In this document: positions 35,486 to 44,841 of the stretch, piece by piece
Layout: every line of letters starts with the position of its first letter
How positions within the stretch are numbered: position 1 is the stretch's first letter
Assembly (NCBI RefSeq): GCF_025907915.1
Contig: NZ_JAPAAF010000006.1
Location: 142,461-206,460 of the forward strand
DNA from: Gaoshiqia sediminis
Lineage (GTDB): Bacteria > Bacteroidota > Bacteroidia > Bacteroidales > Prolixibacteraceae
Direction of reading: 5' to 3'
DNA: 64,000 nt
Program-made: the position numbers and the translations under genes
The notes under the pieces: model-generated
What the model saw: the letters and a program-made list of their open reading frames with translations, nothing else
What the model was told of the DNA's origin: nothing
Databases searched by the model: none

Positions 35486-36327
35486 TGGACCAGAAAGTAC
35501 TTGAAGCAGCAGAGCACTTGATTAACATGGCTCTGGAAGAGGATGTGGCCACGGGCGACATCACCACGGATAACCTGATTCCCGCCGAAACCCGCAAGAA
35601 AGCTTACATGGTTGCCAAGGCTGACGGCGTTATTGCCGGCCTTCCGGTTGCCGAAATGGTCTTTCGGAAGCTCGACCCGAATTTGGCCTGGAACCCGGAA
35701 GTGAACGAAGGCGACCACGTTAATATAGGGGATGTGCTGGTGCGCTTCGAATGCAGCTACCGGGCCTTACTGACCGGTGAACGTACCGCCCTGAACTTTT
35801 TTCAGCGGTTGTCGGGCATTGCCACCATGTCGGCCAAATATGCCGAAGCTGTCAGCGATTTTAAAACCGTGATACTTGACACGCGCAAAACGTTGCCTGG
35901 CTTCCGGTTGCTGGATAAGTACGCCGTGAAGACGGGAGGCGCTACCAATCATCGCATTGGTTTGTTCGATATGGTCATGATCAAGGATAACCATATCGAT
36001 GTGGCTGGTGGAATTACAGCAGCGGTCAATCAAATTAAGGCGAAAGTGGCTCCTGAAATTAAAATTGAGGTGGAAACCACCACCCTTGAACAGGTGCAGG
36101 AAGCCCTGGATGCCGGCGCCGATATCATTATGCTGGATAATATGACCAATGAAACGATGGCCACGGCTGTTCAGCTAATCAATGGAAGGGCCAAAGTGGA
36201 GGCCTCGGGCAATATGACACTGGAACGTTTACGCGAAGTTGCCGCAACTGGGGTGGATTATATCTCAATCGGCGCTCTGACCCATTCGGTTCAGGCCATG
36301 GACATCAGTCAGCGGATTGAGCTATGA
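35482..36327 (+). CDS. nadC: Nicotinate-nucleotide pyrophosphorylase (quinolinate phosphoribosyltransferase)
   Basis: A 281-aa enzyme converting quinolinate and PRPP to nicotinate mononucleotide. It has the N-terminal sandwich domain with EDVATGDITTDNLI and the TIM-barrel-like domain with TRKTLPGFRLLDKYAVKTGG, the substrate-binding arginine/lysine cluster. The acidic segment GADIIMLDNM and the C-terminal VEASGNM segment are typical. Adjacent ATGs at 35482 and 35485 are possible starts. It is coupled to nadB in front and overlaps coaX by 4 bp behind. Confidence 0.95.
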   Translation: MMDQKVLEAAEHLINMALEEDVATGDITTDNLIPAETRKKAYMVAKADGVIAGLPVAEMVFRKLDPNLAWNPEVNEGDHVNIGDVLVRFECSYRALLTGERTALNFFQRLSGIATMSAKYAEAVSDFKTVILDTRKTLPGFRLLDKYAVKTGGATNHRIGLFDMVMIKDNHIDVAGGITAAVNQIKAKVAPEIKIEVETTTLEQVQEALDAGADIIMLDNMTNETMATAVQLINGRAKVEASGNMTLERLREVAATGVDYISIGALTHSVQAMDISQRIEL

Positions 36328-37052
36328 ACCTGGTGATTGATATCGGTAATACGCGCATCAAACTGGCCTTGTTCAGCGATCGCGACCTGATGTTTAATGT
36401 GCCGCTGGATGAATTGAAAGTAGAGCATATTCAGTTGTTTTTGGACGAACATCCACAGCTGAACAAAGCTATTTTGTCGTCGGTGCGTGAGTATCCGGCG
36501 GAAATTCGCAATTTCCTGAATGATAAGTTTGAACAGTTCGTTGAGCTGGATTACCTGACGCCGGTGCCGATTGTTAATCGCTACCAAACGCCTGAAACCC
36601 TCGGGCTCGACCGGCTGGCTGCTGCCATTGGGGCTGCCGATATGTTTCCGGCGCAGAACCTGTTGGTGGTAGATGCCGGCACGGCAATTACTTTCGATTT
36701 GGTGTCGGCGAACAATGAATACTTGGGGGGCAACATTTCACCCGGGCTTGAAACGCGTTTTAAAGCGCTTCATCAATTTACCGGGAAATTGCCATTAGTG
36801 GGGGTGAAAGATGAATTTCAGGCGATTGGTACAGACACCGAATCAGCTATCCGGGCTGGGGTGCAATTGGGCGTGATATTTGAAACAGAACAATATATTA
36901 GCTATTTCAGTTCAATTTATCCTGATTTGAAGGTGATTATTACCGGCGGTGATGCACGTTTTTTCGATCAAAAGCTGAAAGAGGGCATCTATGTGCATTT
37001 CAACCTGACCATGATTGGCTTGAACCGGATTTTGGAATATAATTCCCATTAA
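36324..37052 (+). CDS. coaX: Type III pantothenate kinase
   Basis: A 242-aa ASKHA-fold kinase phosphorylating pantothenate, the first step of coenzyme A synthesis. The N-terminal phosphate motif DIGNTRIKLALF (6-17), the ETLGLDRLAAAIGA segment and the second motif VDAGTAITFD (about 126-135) match the CoaX family. Type III enzymes are not inhibited by CoA. Its 4-bp overlap with nadC ties NAD and CoA synthesis into one transcript. Confidence 0.95.
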   Translation: MNLVIDIGNTRIKLALFSDRDLMFNVPLDELKVEHIQLFLDEHPQLNKAILSSVREYPAEIRNFLNDKFEQFVELDYLTPVPIVNRYQTPETLGLDRLAAAIGAADMFPAQNLLVVDAGTAITFDLVSANNEYLGGNISPGLETRFKALHQFTGKLPLVGVKDEFQAIGTDTESAIRAGVQLGVIFETEQYISYFSSIYPDLKVIITGGDARFFDQKLKEGIYVHFNLTMIGLNRILEYNSH

Positions 37053-37504
37053 ACCTTTTTTGCCGTAGCTGCTTTGTGCGATCATTTAATTTAGTTAGAG
37101 GGAGTTGTCGTTGTCGCATTAGCATCTTCTAATCGGGGTTTGGTTATCTATGGACCTGGTATTCAATAGCATGTTAAATCAGAGAAATGACAATTTCTTA
37201 ACAAATGGACATTTCAATGGTGTAGTTGAAATATTTCGGTTTTTCGATCAAAATAGTTAAGCAAACCATCCCCTTTCTGGTTTTTAATTTCTGATAACCG
37301 GGATTGACGTTGTTCTTGCGTTGGAATTTCATCTCAGCCTGCTGTCATTTTTCCGGTAAGAGGGCATTTCTGCCGAATTCCCTCATAAGAATTTTAAAAT
37401 GTAGTTTGGGGTTCAACATGTGGTAACCCCCGCAGGTAGGGCGGTTGCTAGTTTCACGTTGGTTTTGGCATGGGTTTTGAAACTCATGTTTTCGTAACCC
37501 GTTC
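37053..37504. other. Long non-coding stretch after coaX
   Basis: No gene, terminator or repeat was recognised in about 450 bp. The sequence has stops in all frames and looks like unconstrained spacer, apart from the promoter at its end. Confidence 0.5.
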
Positions 37505-37536
37505 TTTGTCAATTATAAATTTAACTGCTAAATTTG
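37505..37536 (+). promoter_or_regulatory. Consensus Bacteroidota promoter of the TPR-lptC unit
   Basis: TTTG at 37505-37508 and TAAATTTG at 37529-37536 are separated by 20 bp, matching the Bacteroidota primary sigma consensus at both elements and the spacing. The expected leader is about 130 nt. A second -7 match, TATATTTG, lies at 37594-37601, closer to the start. Confidence 0.65.
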
Positions 37537-37674
37537 GCGCCCAACTTGGTGGTTTCAGGAGATTTTTGCGTAAAAGCTATTTCAAATAAGTTTATATTTG
37601 GCCTCTGATATCGTTGAGTGATCAACTGAACGTACGAAAAAATTTCAAACGTATAATTATAACATTTTCAAACG

Positions 37675-39309
37675 ATGAAATCATTGCTATCTAAAACCAA
37701 ATTACTAACAATCGCACTGGCTTTGGTGATGAGCATCTCAGCATTTGCTCAACGAGAGATTACAGGCACAATTTATCGGGAAGGAAAACCTGCCGCCGGT
37801 GTTACCGTAGAAGCCCACAAATCGTCGGAAACTTTCATGACAAGTTTTGACGGGAAATATAAAATTACGGTGGATGATAAAAGTAAATATCTGAAATTTA
37901 CTTTTATTGATGATTCCAGAAGATTTGATCTGGAAGGTGTCACGAAAAATGTCATTGATTTTAGTTTTGACGGTGAATTGCCAGCCGCTGCAAGCGGTGA
38001 TGAAGCTGAAGCCGGTGTGGATTTGAGGACAAGCCAGGAATTGGTAAAAGACAAAGTGACTGAATTTATGAGTCAGTACACGATGTATGACCAATTTTAT
38101 AAGCAAAAGGATTACAAGTCGGCCATGGCTCCCTGGCGGTTGATTTACAGCAAATACCCAAAATCTTCGCTGAATATCTACATTCATGGTGCTAACATGT
38201 ACGAGGACAAGATCAATGCAACCGAGGATTGGACAACTAAAGACCAGTATATCGACAGCTTGATGCGCGTTTACGATCGTCGTATCAAATATTTCGATCA
38301 AAAAGGATTTGTATTGGGGCGAAAAGCTACCGACTACCTGAAATATAAGTTGGCCAATGAAAACCTGACCGATGATGAATTGAAAACGATCCTGAAAAAA
38401 GGGTATAGCGAATTGGAAGAAGCGATACAGCTGGAGAAAAACGAAACCGAAGTGGCTGTTCTGGTTGTATTTATGCAGGCTACCAAGCGTTTGTTTATTA
38501 TGGGTGAGCTGCCAAAAGAATCGGTTGCCAAAAACTATGAGATCTCTTCGGTAATTTTGGATGCTAATCTGGCCAAAGAGCCTGACAGTGAAAAGTATCT
38601 TGCAGCAAAAGGATTGGTTGACCAATTGTTCCAAACCAGTGGTGCTGCCGATTGTGAAGCGCTAGTCGCCTTGTATGAACCTAAATTTGATGAAATTGCA
38701 CTGGATGTTGAGGCTTTGAAAAAGATGCTTCGTGTACTTGACAAGCAGGATTGTACGGAAAGTGAACTTTTTGCCAAAGCTTCGGAGAAACTCTACAGTT
38801 TGGAGCCATCAGCTGAAGCTGCCTTCAACATGGCCCGTTTGTTTGTAAAACGCGATGAGTTTAACCGGGCAAAGGAATATTATCAAAATGCAATTGCCAC
38901 GGAAACGGATAAAGAATTGTTGTCGAAATATTATTACGAGCTGGGTATCTTCACTTTTGTGAAAGAAAATGCATACCAAAAGGCGCGCGACTATGCCCGT
39001 AAAGCGTTGGAGAATAATCCGAGCTCTGGTCGTACGCTGATCCTGATTGGTGATATCTATGCTCAATACAGCAAACACTACGGTGAGTCTGATTTTGACC
39101 ATCAAGCTATGTACTGGTTGGCAGTAGATTATTACGAAAGAGCTAAGCGGGTTGACCCGGACTCTTTTGCTGCCGCAAATGCTAAAATCAATACTTACAA
39201 AGTGTATTTCCCGGATAAAGAAACTTTGTTCTTCCAGGGATACCAGGATGGTCAAACTTACAAGATTGGAAGTTGGATCAATGAATCAACCAAAGTCCGT
39301 GCAAAGTAA
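37675..39309 (+). CDS. Secreted TPR protein with N-terminal CarboxypepD_reg-like domain
   Basis: A 544-aa periplasmic or outer-membrane-associated protein. Signal peptide 1-24 (ending AFAQ), then a small beta domain near 26-95 resembling the carboxypeptidase regulatory/SusC plug-preceding domain (EITGTIYREGKPAAGVTVEA), and helical tetratricopeptide repeats from about 120 onward, clearest near 380-480 (AAFNMARLFVKRDEFNRAKEY). TPRs mediate protein assembly. The gene precedes lptC and a CNNM-type protein, an order I associate with Bacteroidota genomes, but its exact role is not established. Confidence 0.82.
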   Translation: MKSLLSKTKLLTIALALVMSISAFAQREITGTIYREGKPAAGVTVEAHKSSETFMTSFDGKYKITVDDKSKYLKFTFIDDSRRFDLEGVTKNVIDFSFDGELPAAASGDEAEAGVDLRTSQELVKDKVTEFMSQYTMYDQFYKQKDYKSAMAPWRLIYSKYPKSSLNIYIHGANMYEDKINATEDWTTKDQYIDSLMRVYDRRIKYFDQKGFVLGRKATDYLKYKLANENLTDDELKTILKKGYSELEEAIQLEKNETEVAVLVVFMQATKRLFIMGELPKESVAKNYEISSVILDANLAKEPDSEKYLAAKGLVDQLFQTSGAADCEALVALYEPKFDEIALDVEALKKMLRVLDKQDCTESELFAKASEKLYSLEPSAEAAFNMARLFVKRDEFNRAKEYYQNAIATETDKELLSKYYYELGIFTFVKENAYQKARDYARKALENNPSSGRTLILIGDIYAQYSKHYGESDFDHQAMYWLAVDYYERAKRVDPDSFAAANAKINTYKVYFPDKETLFFQGYQDGQTYKIGSWINESTKVRAK

Positions 39310-39880
39310 TTACATAAAACGAGCACAATCTTTCCGCATAAGCATTGCAATTCTCCTCGGGGGAATTGCAGTGCTTTTGTTTTCATGCGCCAATAAAATT
39401 GAGAAGATCAAGGAGTTTTCCGTAGGTGACAAGATGCCGGGTATGGAAGCCGAGCAATTTGAGATGATCCATTCCGACTCCACGGTCATCCGGTTTAAGT
39501 TGATCACGCCCCGGTTGCTCAACTATGACCAGGAAAAGGAACCTTTTATGGAATTTCCCGAAGGCGTTCAGATTGAAAAGTTCGATGAAAAGATGCAGAT
39601 CGTTTCTGTGGTCACCTCAGATTATGCCATTTATTATACCAACGATAAGAAATGGACTGCCAAAAACAACGTGGTCGTTATTAATCAGGAAGGTGATTCA
39701 TTAAAAACCGAAGAACTGATCTGGGAAGAAGCAAAAGGGAAAATATACTCCGAACAATTCGTAAAAATAATCCGTAAAGATCAAATAATCAATGGTGTTG
39801 GTTTTGAATCGGATCAGGATATGTCGAATTGGCAAATCAAAAAAGTTAGGGGAACGCTCTATCTCGATGTTTCAGAATAG
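39281..39880 (+). CDS. lptC: LPS export ABC transporter periplasmic protein LptC
   Basis: A 199-aa protein. The frame is open much further upstream within the TPR gene, but the ATG at 39281 begins a basic stretch and a membrane/lipobox segment (GGIAVLLFSCANK), the normal LptC start. The following beta-jellyroll contains the repeated strands typical of the LptC/OstA fold (QIVSVVTSDYAIYYTNDKKWTAKNNV). It carries LPS from the inner-membrane LptBFG transporter to LptA. It overlaps the TPR gene by 29 bp and precedes the CNNM-type gene by 3 bp. Confidence 0.88.
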   Translation: MNQPKSVQSNYIKRAQSFRISIAILLGGIAVLLFSCANKIEKIKEFSVGDKMPGMEAEQFEMIHSDSTVIRFKLITPRLLNYDQEKEPFMEFPEGVQIEKFDEKMQIVSVVTSDYAIYYTNDKKWTAKNNVVVINQEGDSLKTEELIWEEAKGKIYSEQFVKIIRKDQIINGVGFESDQDMSNWQIKKVRGTLYLDVSE

Positions 39881-39883
39881 GTC

Positions 39884-41155
39884 ATGGAAGTACTGATTGT
39901 AACCATACTTTTAACAATCGTTTTTTCCGCTTTTTTTTCCGGGATGGAGATTGCTTTTGTGTCGGCTAATAAACTGCGTCTCGAACTCGATAAAAAGCAG
40001 GACTCTGTGAATTCGCGGATTCTGTCCGTATTTACTAAAAATCCCGGGCAATATATAGCCACCATGTTGGTGGGAAATAACATAGCCCTGGTTGTTTATG
40101 GTGTTGCTTTTGCCCAACTGCTGGAGCCTTTTTTTTACAGTTTCTTGCCATCCGATGGGGCGGTGCTGTTTCTCCAAACTATTGTTTCTACCCTGATTAT
40201 CCTGGTTACGGCCGAATTTCTGCCCAAAGCTTTATTTCGTCTCAACCCAAACATTTTTCTTCGCATCTTCGCCTTGCCGCTGATGCTTTTCTATTTCCTC
40301 TTTTATCCGGTTACGCGTATCACGATGAGCATTTCGAAGCTGTTGCTCAATGGTATTTTTCGTGCGGCCATCGATAAGGAAGAAGAGAAAATCGTTTTCA
40401 GTCGGGTTGATCTCGATCATTTTGTCAATGCGTTGGACAGCCCTTCCACACGTCAGGAAAAAGACATTGAAAATGAAGTGAAACTCTTTCGGAACGCATT
40501 GGACTTTTCGAAAGTGAAACTGCGGGAGATTATGGTGCCCCGGACTGAAATGGTGGCGATGGACATCAATTCGAGCATGGAAGAACTGCGGCAGAAATTT
40601 ATCGAAACCGGCTATTCACGCATTCTTTTCTATCAGGAAAATATCGACAATATTATCGGATATCTTCACCATTCCATGATTTTTACCAACCCGGAGTCTA
40701 TCAGGCCCAACCTAAAAAAAGTGCTGATCGTTCCCGAGTCGATGCCTGCCAGCAAGCTGCTCAGTAAATTCATCCAGCAGCACCGGAGCATCGCCATTGT
40801 GGTGGATGAGTTTGGCGGCACTTCGGGCATGGTTACCAGCGAGGATATTCTGGAAGAAATTTTTGGCGAAATTGAAGATGAACATGATACGGTTGATTTG
40901 GTTGACCGCAAAATAAGTGATACGGAATTTATCTTCTCTGCCCGTATCGACCTGGATATCCTGAATGACAAGTATAACCTGGGCTTTCCATTGACGGAGA
41001 ACTTTGAGACCCTTGCCGGGTTTATTCTTTTTCATCACGAAAGCATCCCTAAAATCAATACCACGATTAATATCGATCGTTTTCGGTTCAAAATTTTAAA
41101 AGCTTCCAATACCCGGATTGAATTGGTCAATCTGAAAGTTTTGGAGAGCGATTAA
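39884..41155 (+). CDS. CNNM/CorC-type membrane protein (DUF21, CBS pair, transporter-associated domain)
   Basis: A 423-aa integral membrane protein. The DUF21 domain with four TM segments spans about 1-190, two CBS motifs about 205-325 (LREIMVPRTEMVAMD opens the first), and the CorC_HlyC domain about 340-420. The family is linked to Mg2+/Co2+ efflux or homeostasis and is often misnamed hemolysin. Gliding protein GldE has the same architecture, but the neighbours do not point to gliding. It lies 3 bp after lptC. Confidence 0.9.
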   Translation: MEVLIVTILLTIVFSAFFSGMEIAFVSANKLRLELDKKQDSVNSRILSVFTKNPGQYIATMLVGNNIALVVYGVAFAQLLEPFFYSFLPSDGAVLFLQTIVSTLIILVTAEFLPKALFRLNPNIFLRIFALPLMLFYFLFYPVTRITMSISKLLLNGIFRAAIDKEEEKIVFSRVDLDHFVNALDSPSTRQEKDIENEVKLFRNALDFSKVKLREIMVPRTEMVAMDINSSMEELRQKFIETGYSRILFYQENIDNIIGYLHHSMIFTNPESIRPNLKKVLIVPESMPASKLLSKFIQQHRSIAIVVDEFGGTSGMVTSEDILEEIFGEIEDEHDTVDLVDRKISDTEFIFSARIDLDILNDKYNLGFPLTENFETLAGFILFHHESIPKINTTINIDRFRFKILKASNTRIELVNLKVLESD

Positions 41156-41382
41156 TTCTGGCCATGAGGTAAAGGCTGAAATCAACGTTTCACTTCCTTC
41201 GATTGTTCCGGCAATATGCCGTTGAGCTAATTGTTTTCAGGCTGTTTTTGCCGCTCAGAACAGCGCGTTAAAATTGCAGGCGTTCTAAAATAAAAATTGA
41301 ATTTTAAGGATTAATACCTAAAATTATTATCTTCGTAGCTCGAAAAAAATTAGTAAAAACATAATTCTATAATTATCAGTAA

Positions 41383-43497
41383 ATGGCTACCCTACAGAGA
41401 ATACGTAATCGTGCTGGTTTATTAGTAGCGATCATTATTGGCCTTGCATTAGTTGCTTTTATCCTGGGTGACATGTTAAATGCAGGAAGCTCCTTACTAA
41501 AACCATCACAGCTTGAAGTTGCCGATATCAACGGAACATCGGTTCAATACCCCGACTTTCAACGGAAAATTGAAGAAACTGCCGAAATCTATAAAATGAA
41601 TACTGGGCGTACCCAGTTGGACGACAATGCCTGGACTCAGGTGCGCGAGCAAGTTTGGCAGGAAATTGTGCGGGAAGCCGTTATGGGTGATGTGTACGAA
41701 GAGCTTGGTTTGACCGTTACCGCTGAAGAATTGTTCGACTTGGTACAAGGTTCCAACATTCATCCGATCATTCAGCAACTATTCACCAATCCGACTACCG
41801 GACAAGTGGACAGAACGGCTGTTCTGCAGTTTTTGAAATCATTGGAAAGCAATGCAACTGCCCAGCAAAAGGCTTATTGGTTGTATATCGAAGACCAAAT
41901 CAAAAAAGAACGCCTCCTTACCAAATACAATAACCTGGTGCGTCAGGGCTTGTATGTAACCCAAACAGAAGCGCAAGCCAGCCTGGCTGAAAAAAACCGT
42001 TCGGCCAACATTCAGTACATCAGCCTTCCGTACAGCTCGATGCCGGATAGTGCCGTTGCTGTAACCGATAAAGAGTTGCGTGCATACTACGATGCTCATA
42101 AAGACGACTATAAACAATCAGCTTCGCGTACAATTGAGTACATTGTTTTCCCGGTGACAGCTTCTGAAGAGGATGATACCAACACCCGCAAGTGGTTGGA
42201 AGATGCCAAAGAGGAGTTCGCTGCTATCCAGGATAACGAGCAATATATTAATGTAAATTCAGATATCCGTTTCGAAGATGTATATCAAAAGCAAGAAGAG
42301 CTGAATGCCGAGCTGTCTGATTTTGCCTTTAATGGTAACGTGGGGGATGTATTTGGTCCTTACAAAGAAGGTAATACCTATAAAGTTGTGAAAATTGACG
42401 ATTTTAAAAATCTGCCTGATTCGGTGCAGGCTCGTCATATCCTGATTAACCCGGAAACAGTTGGTAGTTACGAAGGTGCCTTAGCCCTGGCCGATAGCCT
42501 GAAGAGCCTGATTGAGAAAGGTGCTAAGTTTGAAACCCTGGCATCAGAATATTCAGAAGATCCGGGATCGGCAGTTAAGGGTGGCGACTTGGGCTGGTTT
42601 AGAAAAAATCAAATGGTGAAACCGTTTGAAGATGCTGCTTTCAACGGCGAAGTGAATAAACTATATGTTACAACCACTCAGTTTGGCGTTCACCTGATTC
42701 AACCTACCAGAAAAGGTAAAGAAACAAAGCAGGTACGGTTGGCGGTTTTGGCCCGAAATGTAGAGCCCGGTACACAAACATATCAGCGTATCTATGGCCA
42801 GGCCAGCAAATTTGCCAGCGAAAACCAAAATGGAGAGGACTTCGCCAATGCAGTGACCGAACAAAAGCTGACCAAAAAAATTGCCCGGGTTGGTGAAAAC
42901 GACCGCGAAGTGGTCGGTTTGGAGCAATCACGTTCGTTGATCCGTGCGGCCTTCCAGTCTGATGTGGATGATATTTTGGTGAACAACGAAGGTTCAACCA
43001 TTTTTGAGTTTGGTGACAACTTTGTTGTGGCTACGCTTACGGGCGTTCAAGCCGAAGGAGTCGCTTCGTTTGAAGAAGTGAAATTGCGCGTGGATTTGGC
43101 CGTGCGCAAAGAAAATAAAGCAAAAGCCCTGATGGCTAAAATGAAAGAAGCCGTTTCCGGTGAAGACATGGATGCTATAGCTGAAAAATTGGGTACTGAA
43201 GTAATGGCAGTAAATGGCGTTAACTTTACGATGTATTCGATACCTGCCCTGGGGGTTGAACCGGCTGTTGTCGGTACTGTGGCCAGTCTGCAAAAAGACG
43301 AGCTTTCGGCTCCGGTAAAAGGAAACAATGGCGTGTACTTGCTGAAAGTAGTTTCGGTTGCTGAAGGTGAAGATACAGATGTAGCCACCGAACAGCAACG
43401 TTTAGCCCAGGCTTTGGGATACCGTGCGGCTTATCAGGCTTACGAAGCTCAACGAAAGTCAGTTGAGATTGAGGATAAAAGAGCAAAATTCTACTAG
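41383..43497 (+). CDS. PpiD/SurA-type peptidylprolyl isomerase chaperone
   Basis: A 704-aa membrane-anchored periplasmic chaperone. An N-terminal anchor lies near 11-31, the SurA_N-type helical domain near 35-230, and a parvulin (PPIC rotamase) domain near 345-445 opened by QARHILINPE and with the conserved GGDLGWFRKNQMVKPFEDAAF. The C-terminal third forms a further chaperone-like region. It helps fold outer-membrane proteins. It sits downstream of lptC and the CNNM gene, in the same direction but with a 227-bp gap. Confidence 0.92.
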   Translation: MATLQRIRNRAGLLVAIIIGLALVAFILGDMLNAGSSLLKPSQLEVADINGTSVQYPDFQRKIEETAEIYKMNTGRTQLDDNAWTQVREQVWQEIVREAVMGDVYEELGLTVTAEELFDLVQGSNIHPIIQQLFTNPTTGQVDRTAVLQFLKSLESNATAQQKAYWLYIEDQIKKERLLTKYNNLVRQGLYVTQTEAQASLAEKNRSANIQYISLPYSSMPDSAVAVTDKELRAYYDAHKDDYKQSASRTIEYIVFPVTASEEDDTNTRKWLEDAKEEFAAIQDNEQYINVNSDIRFEDVYQKQEELNAELSDFAFNGNVGDVFGPYKEGNTYKVVKIDDFKNLPDSVQARHILINPETVGSYEGALALADSLKSLIEKGAKFETLASEYSEDPGSAVKGGDLGWFRKNQMVKPFEDAAFNGEVNKLYVTTTQFGVHLIQPTRKGKETKQVRLAVLARNVEPGTQTYQRIYGQASKFASENQNGEDFANAVTEQKLTKKIARVGENDREVVGLEQSRSLIRAAFQSDVDDILVNNEGSTIFEFGDNFVVATLTGVQAEGVASFEEVKLRVDLAVRKENKAKALMAKMKEAVSGEDMDAIAEKLGTEVMAVNGVNFTMYSIPALGVEPAVVGTVASLQKDELSAPVKGNNGVYLLKVVSVAEGEDTDVATEQQRLAQALGYRAAYQAYEAQRKSVEIEDKRAKFY

Positions 43498-43516
43498 TAG
43501 AAAGATGATAAAATGG

Positions 43517-43545
43517 AAAAGCAGGTCGAAAGGCCTGCTTTTTTT
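43517..43545 (+). terminator. Terminator of the ppiD-like gene
   Basis: Stem of 6 GC-rich bp extended by A-T pairs (about 43517-43525 with 43534-43542), then seven T. Confidence 0.9.
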
Positions 43546-43593
43546 GTTTCTGCTTGGTTGCCATCCAGGGTGTCATTCAATTTTGGTCGTTTC

Positions 43594-43622
43594 TACTTTT
43601 GCCGGAAATATTCTTATTTTTG
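43594..43622 (+). promoter_or_regulatory. Two candidate -7 elements before the GH43-like gene
   Basis: TACTTTTG at 43594-43601 and TATTTTTG at 43615-43622 both match TAnnTTTG. The second is 21 bp before the ATG. Which is used cannot be decided. Confidence 0.45.
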
Positions 43623-43643
43623 AACTGATCAAAACAAATTGAG

Positions 43644-44570
43644 ATGAGAACACTACTACTTGCTGCCTTATTTTTGTTTCTGTTTGGCAGTTGCCGGAAC
43701 AATGACAACAAAGTTTACCTGTTTTCCTATTTCATGGATAACGGACAAGATGGCCTTCACCTGGCCTACAGTCGCGATGGCTATCATTGGGAAGCGTTGA
43801 AAAATAGCCAGTCGTTTTTGACTCCGCAGGTTGCCGAGGATAAGCTGATGCGTGATCCATGCATTATTCAGGGACCAGATAAGCGATTTCACATGGTGTG
43901 GACCGTGAGTTGGAACGATCGCGGCATTGGCTATGCCTCTTCAGAGGACCTGATAAATTGGTCGGAACAAAAGTTTATACCGGTTATGGAGCATGAACCT
44001 ACGGCCTTGAATTGCTGGGCTCCTGAAATATTCTATGACAAGAGCGAAAATCGATTTATGATTTATTGGGCCACGACTATTCCCGGACGTTTCCCGGAAG
44101 GCGAGCAGCAAGGCGACAGTAAGTACAATCATCGCATGTATTACACCACTACCACAGATTTCAACACCTTTAGCGAAACAAAACTGCTTTACGACGAAGG
44201 TTTCAATGTAATTGATGCCGTGATTAAGAAAATTGCCGGGCAGTATGTCATGTTTCTGAAGGACGAAACCCGCAACCCGCCCAAGAAGCACATCCGAATG
44301 GCTTCAAGTAAATCCCTTACTGAGGGCTATAAGCTCATCAGCGAGCCGATCACCCCCGATTGGGTGGAAGGGCCGACCGTTGCTTATGTGGATGGCCATT
44401 GGGTGGTATATTACGATGAGTACACGCGCCATCACATGGGGGCTGTGCGATCGAAATACCTGAAAAAATGGGAAGTAATCACCGATTCCATTAGTTTTCC
44501 GGAAGGTACGCGTCACGGCACGGTTTTTCAGGTGGATGAGAGCATCCTGGAAAGGTTGTTGCAGGAGTAA
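43644..44570 (+). CDS. GH43-like five-bladed beta-propeller lipoprotein
   Basis: A 308-aa lipoprotein with Cys17 in the lipobox LFLFGSC. The rest is a five-bladed propeller of the GH43/GH32/DUF377 type: LHLAYSRDGYHWEAL, MRDPCIIQGPDKRFHMVWT, CWAPEIFYDKSENRFMIYW, FNVIDAVIKK and WVEGPTVAYVDGHWVVYYD are successive blades. The Asp in RDP, the Asp in IDA and the Glu in EGP occupy the catalytic positions of the family. It may cleave arabinosyl or other furanosyl linkages, but no polysaccharide utilisation genes (SusC/D) are adjacent. Confidence 0.82.
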   Translation: MRTLLLAALFLFLFGSCRNNDNKVYLFSYFMDNGQDGLHLAYSRDGYHWEALKNSQSFLTPQVAEDKLMRDPCIIQGPDKRFHMVWTVSWNDRGIGYASSEDLINWSEQKFIPVMEHEPTALNCWAPEIFYDKSENRFMIYWATTIPGRFPEGEQQGDSKYNHRMYYTTTTDFNTFSETKLLYDEGFNVIDAVIKKIAGQYVMFLKDETRNPPKKHIRMASSKSLTEGYKLISEPITPDWVEGPTVAYVDGHWVVYYDEYTRHHMGAVRSKYLKKWEVITDSISFPEGTRHGTVFQVDESILERLLQE

Positions 44571-44841
44571 ATTCTGCTTTCCAAAAATATTCCGGCTACA
44601 GGTCGGGCTTTTACTACAGGCTGGTCAACAAATTTGGCCAGCCAGTTGCTTTTTGAGGGCATAGGTTGTTTGCTGAGATATTAACATCTCGATCCTTTGT
44701 TTGTGCCGGCGCTCTTTATGAAGGTTTTTTCAATCCTTGCGCAACCTTCTCACCTGTATTTTCATCTGTCACCGGAAACGATAAAGATAGCCGGAAGTTA
44801 GGCGAATTCGCTAAATTTGATCTTAACCAATTGATAACACC

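Noticed and set aside
37738..38634. 298-aa antisense frame within the TPR gene
   Set aside because: Shadow frame; the plus-strand TPR protein has signal peptide, domains and promoter.
39152..39280. Longer LptC N-terminus overlapping the TPR gene
   Set aside because: The extra residues are read from the coding sequence of the TPR gene; the normal signal/anchor starts at 39281.
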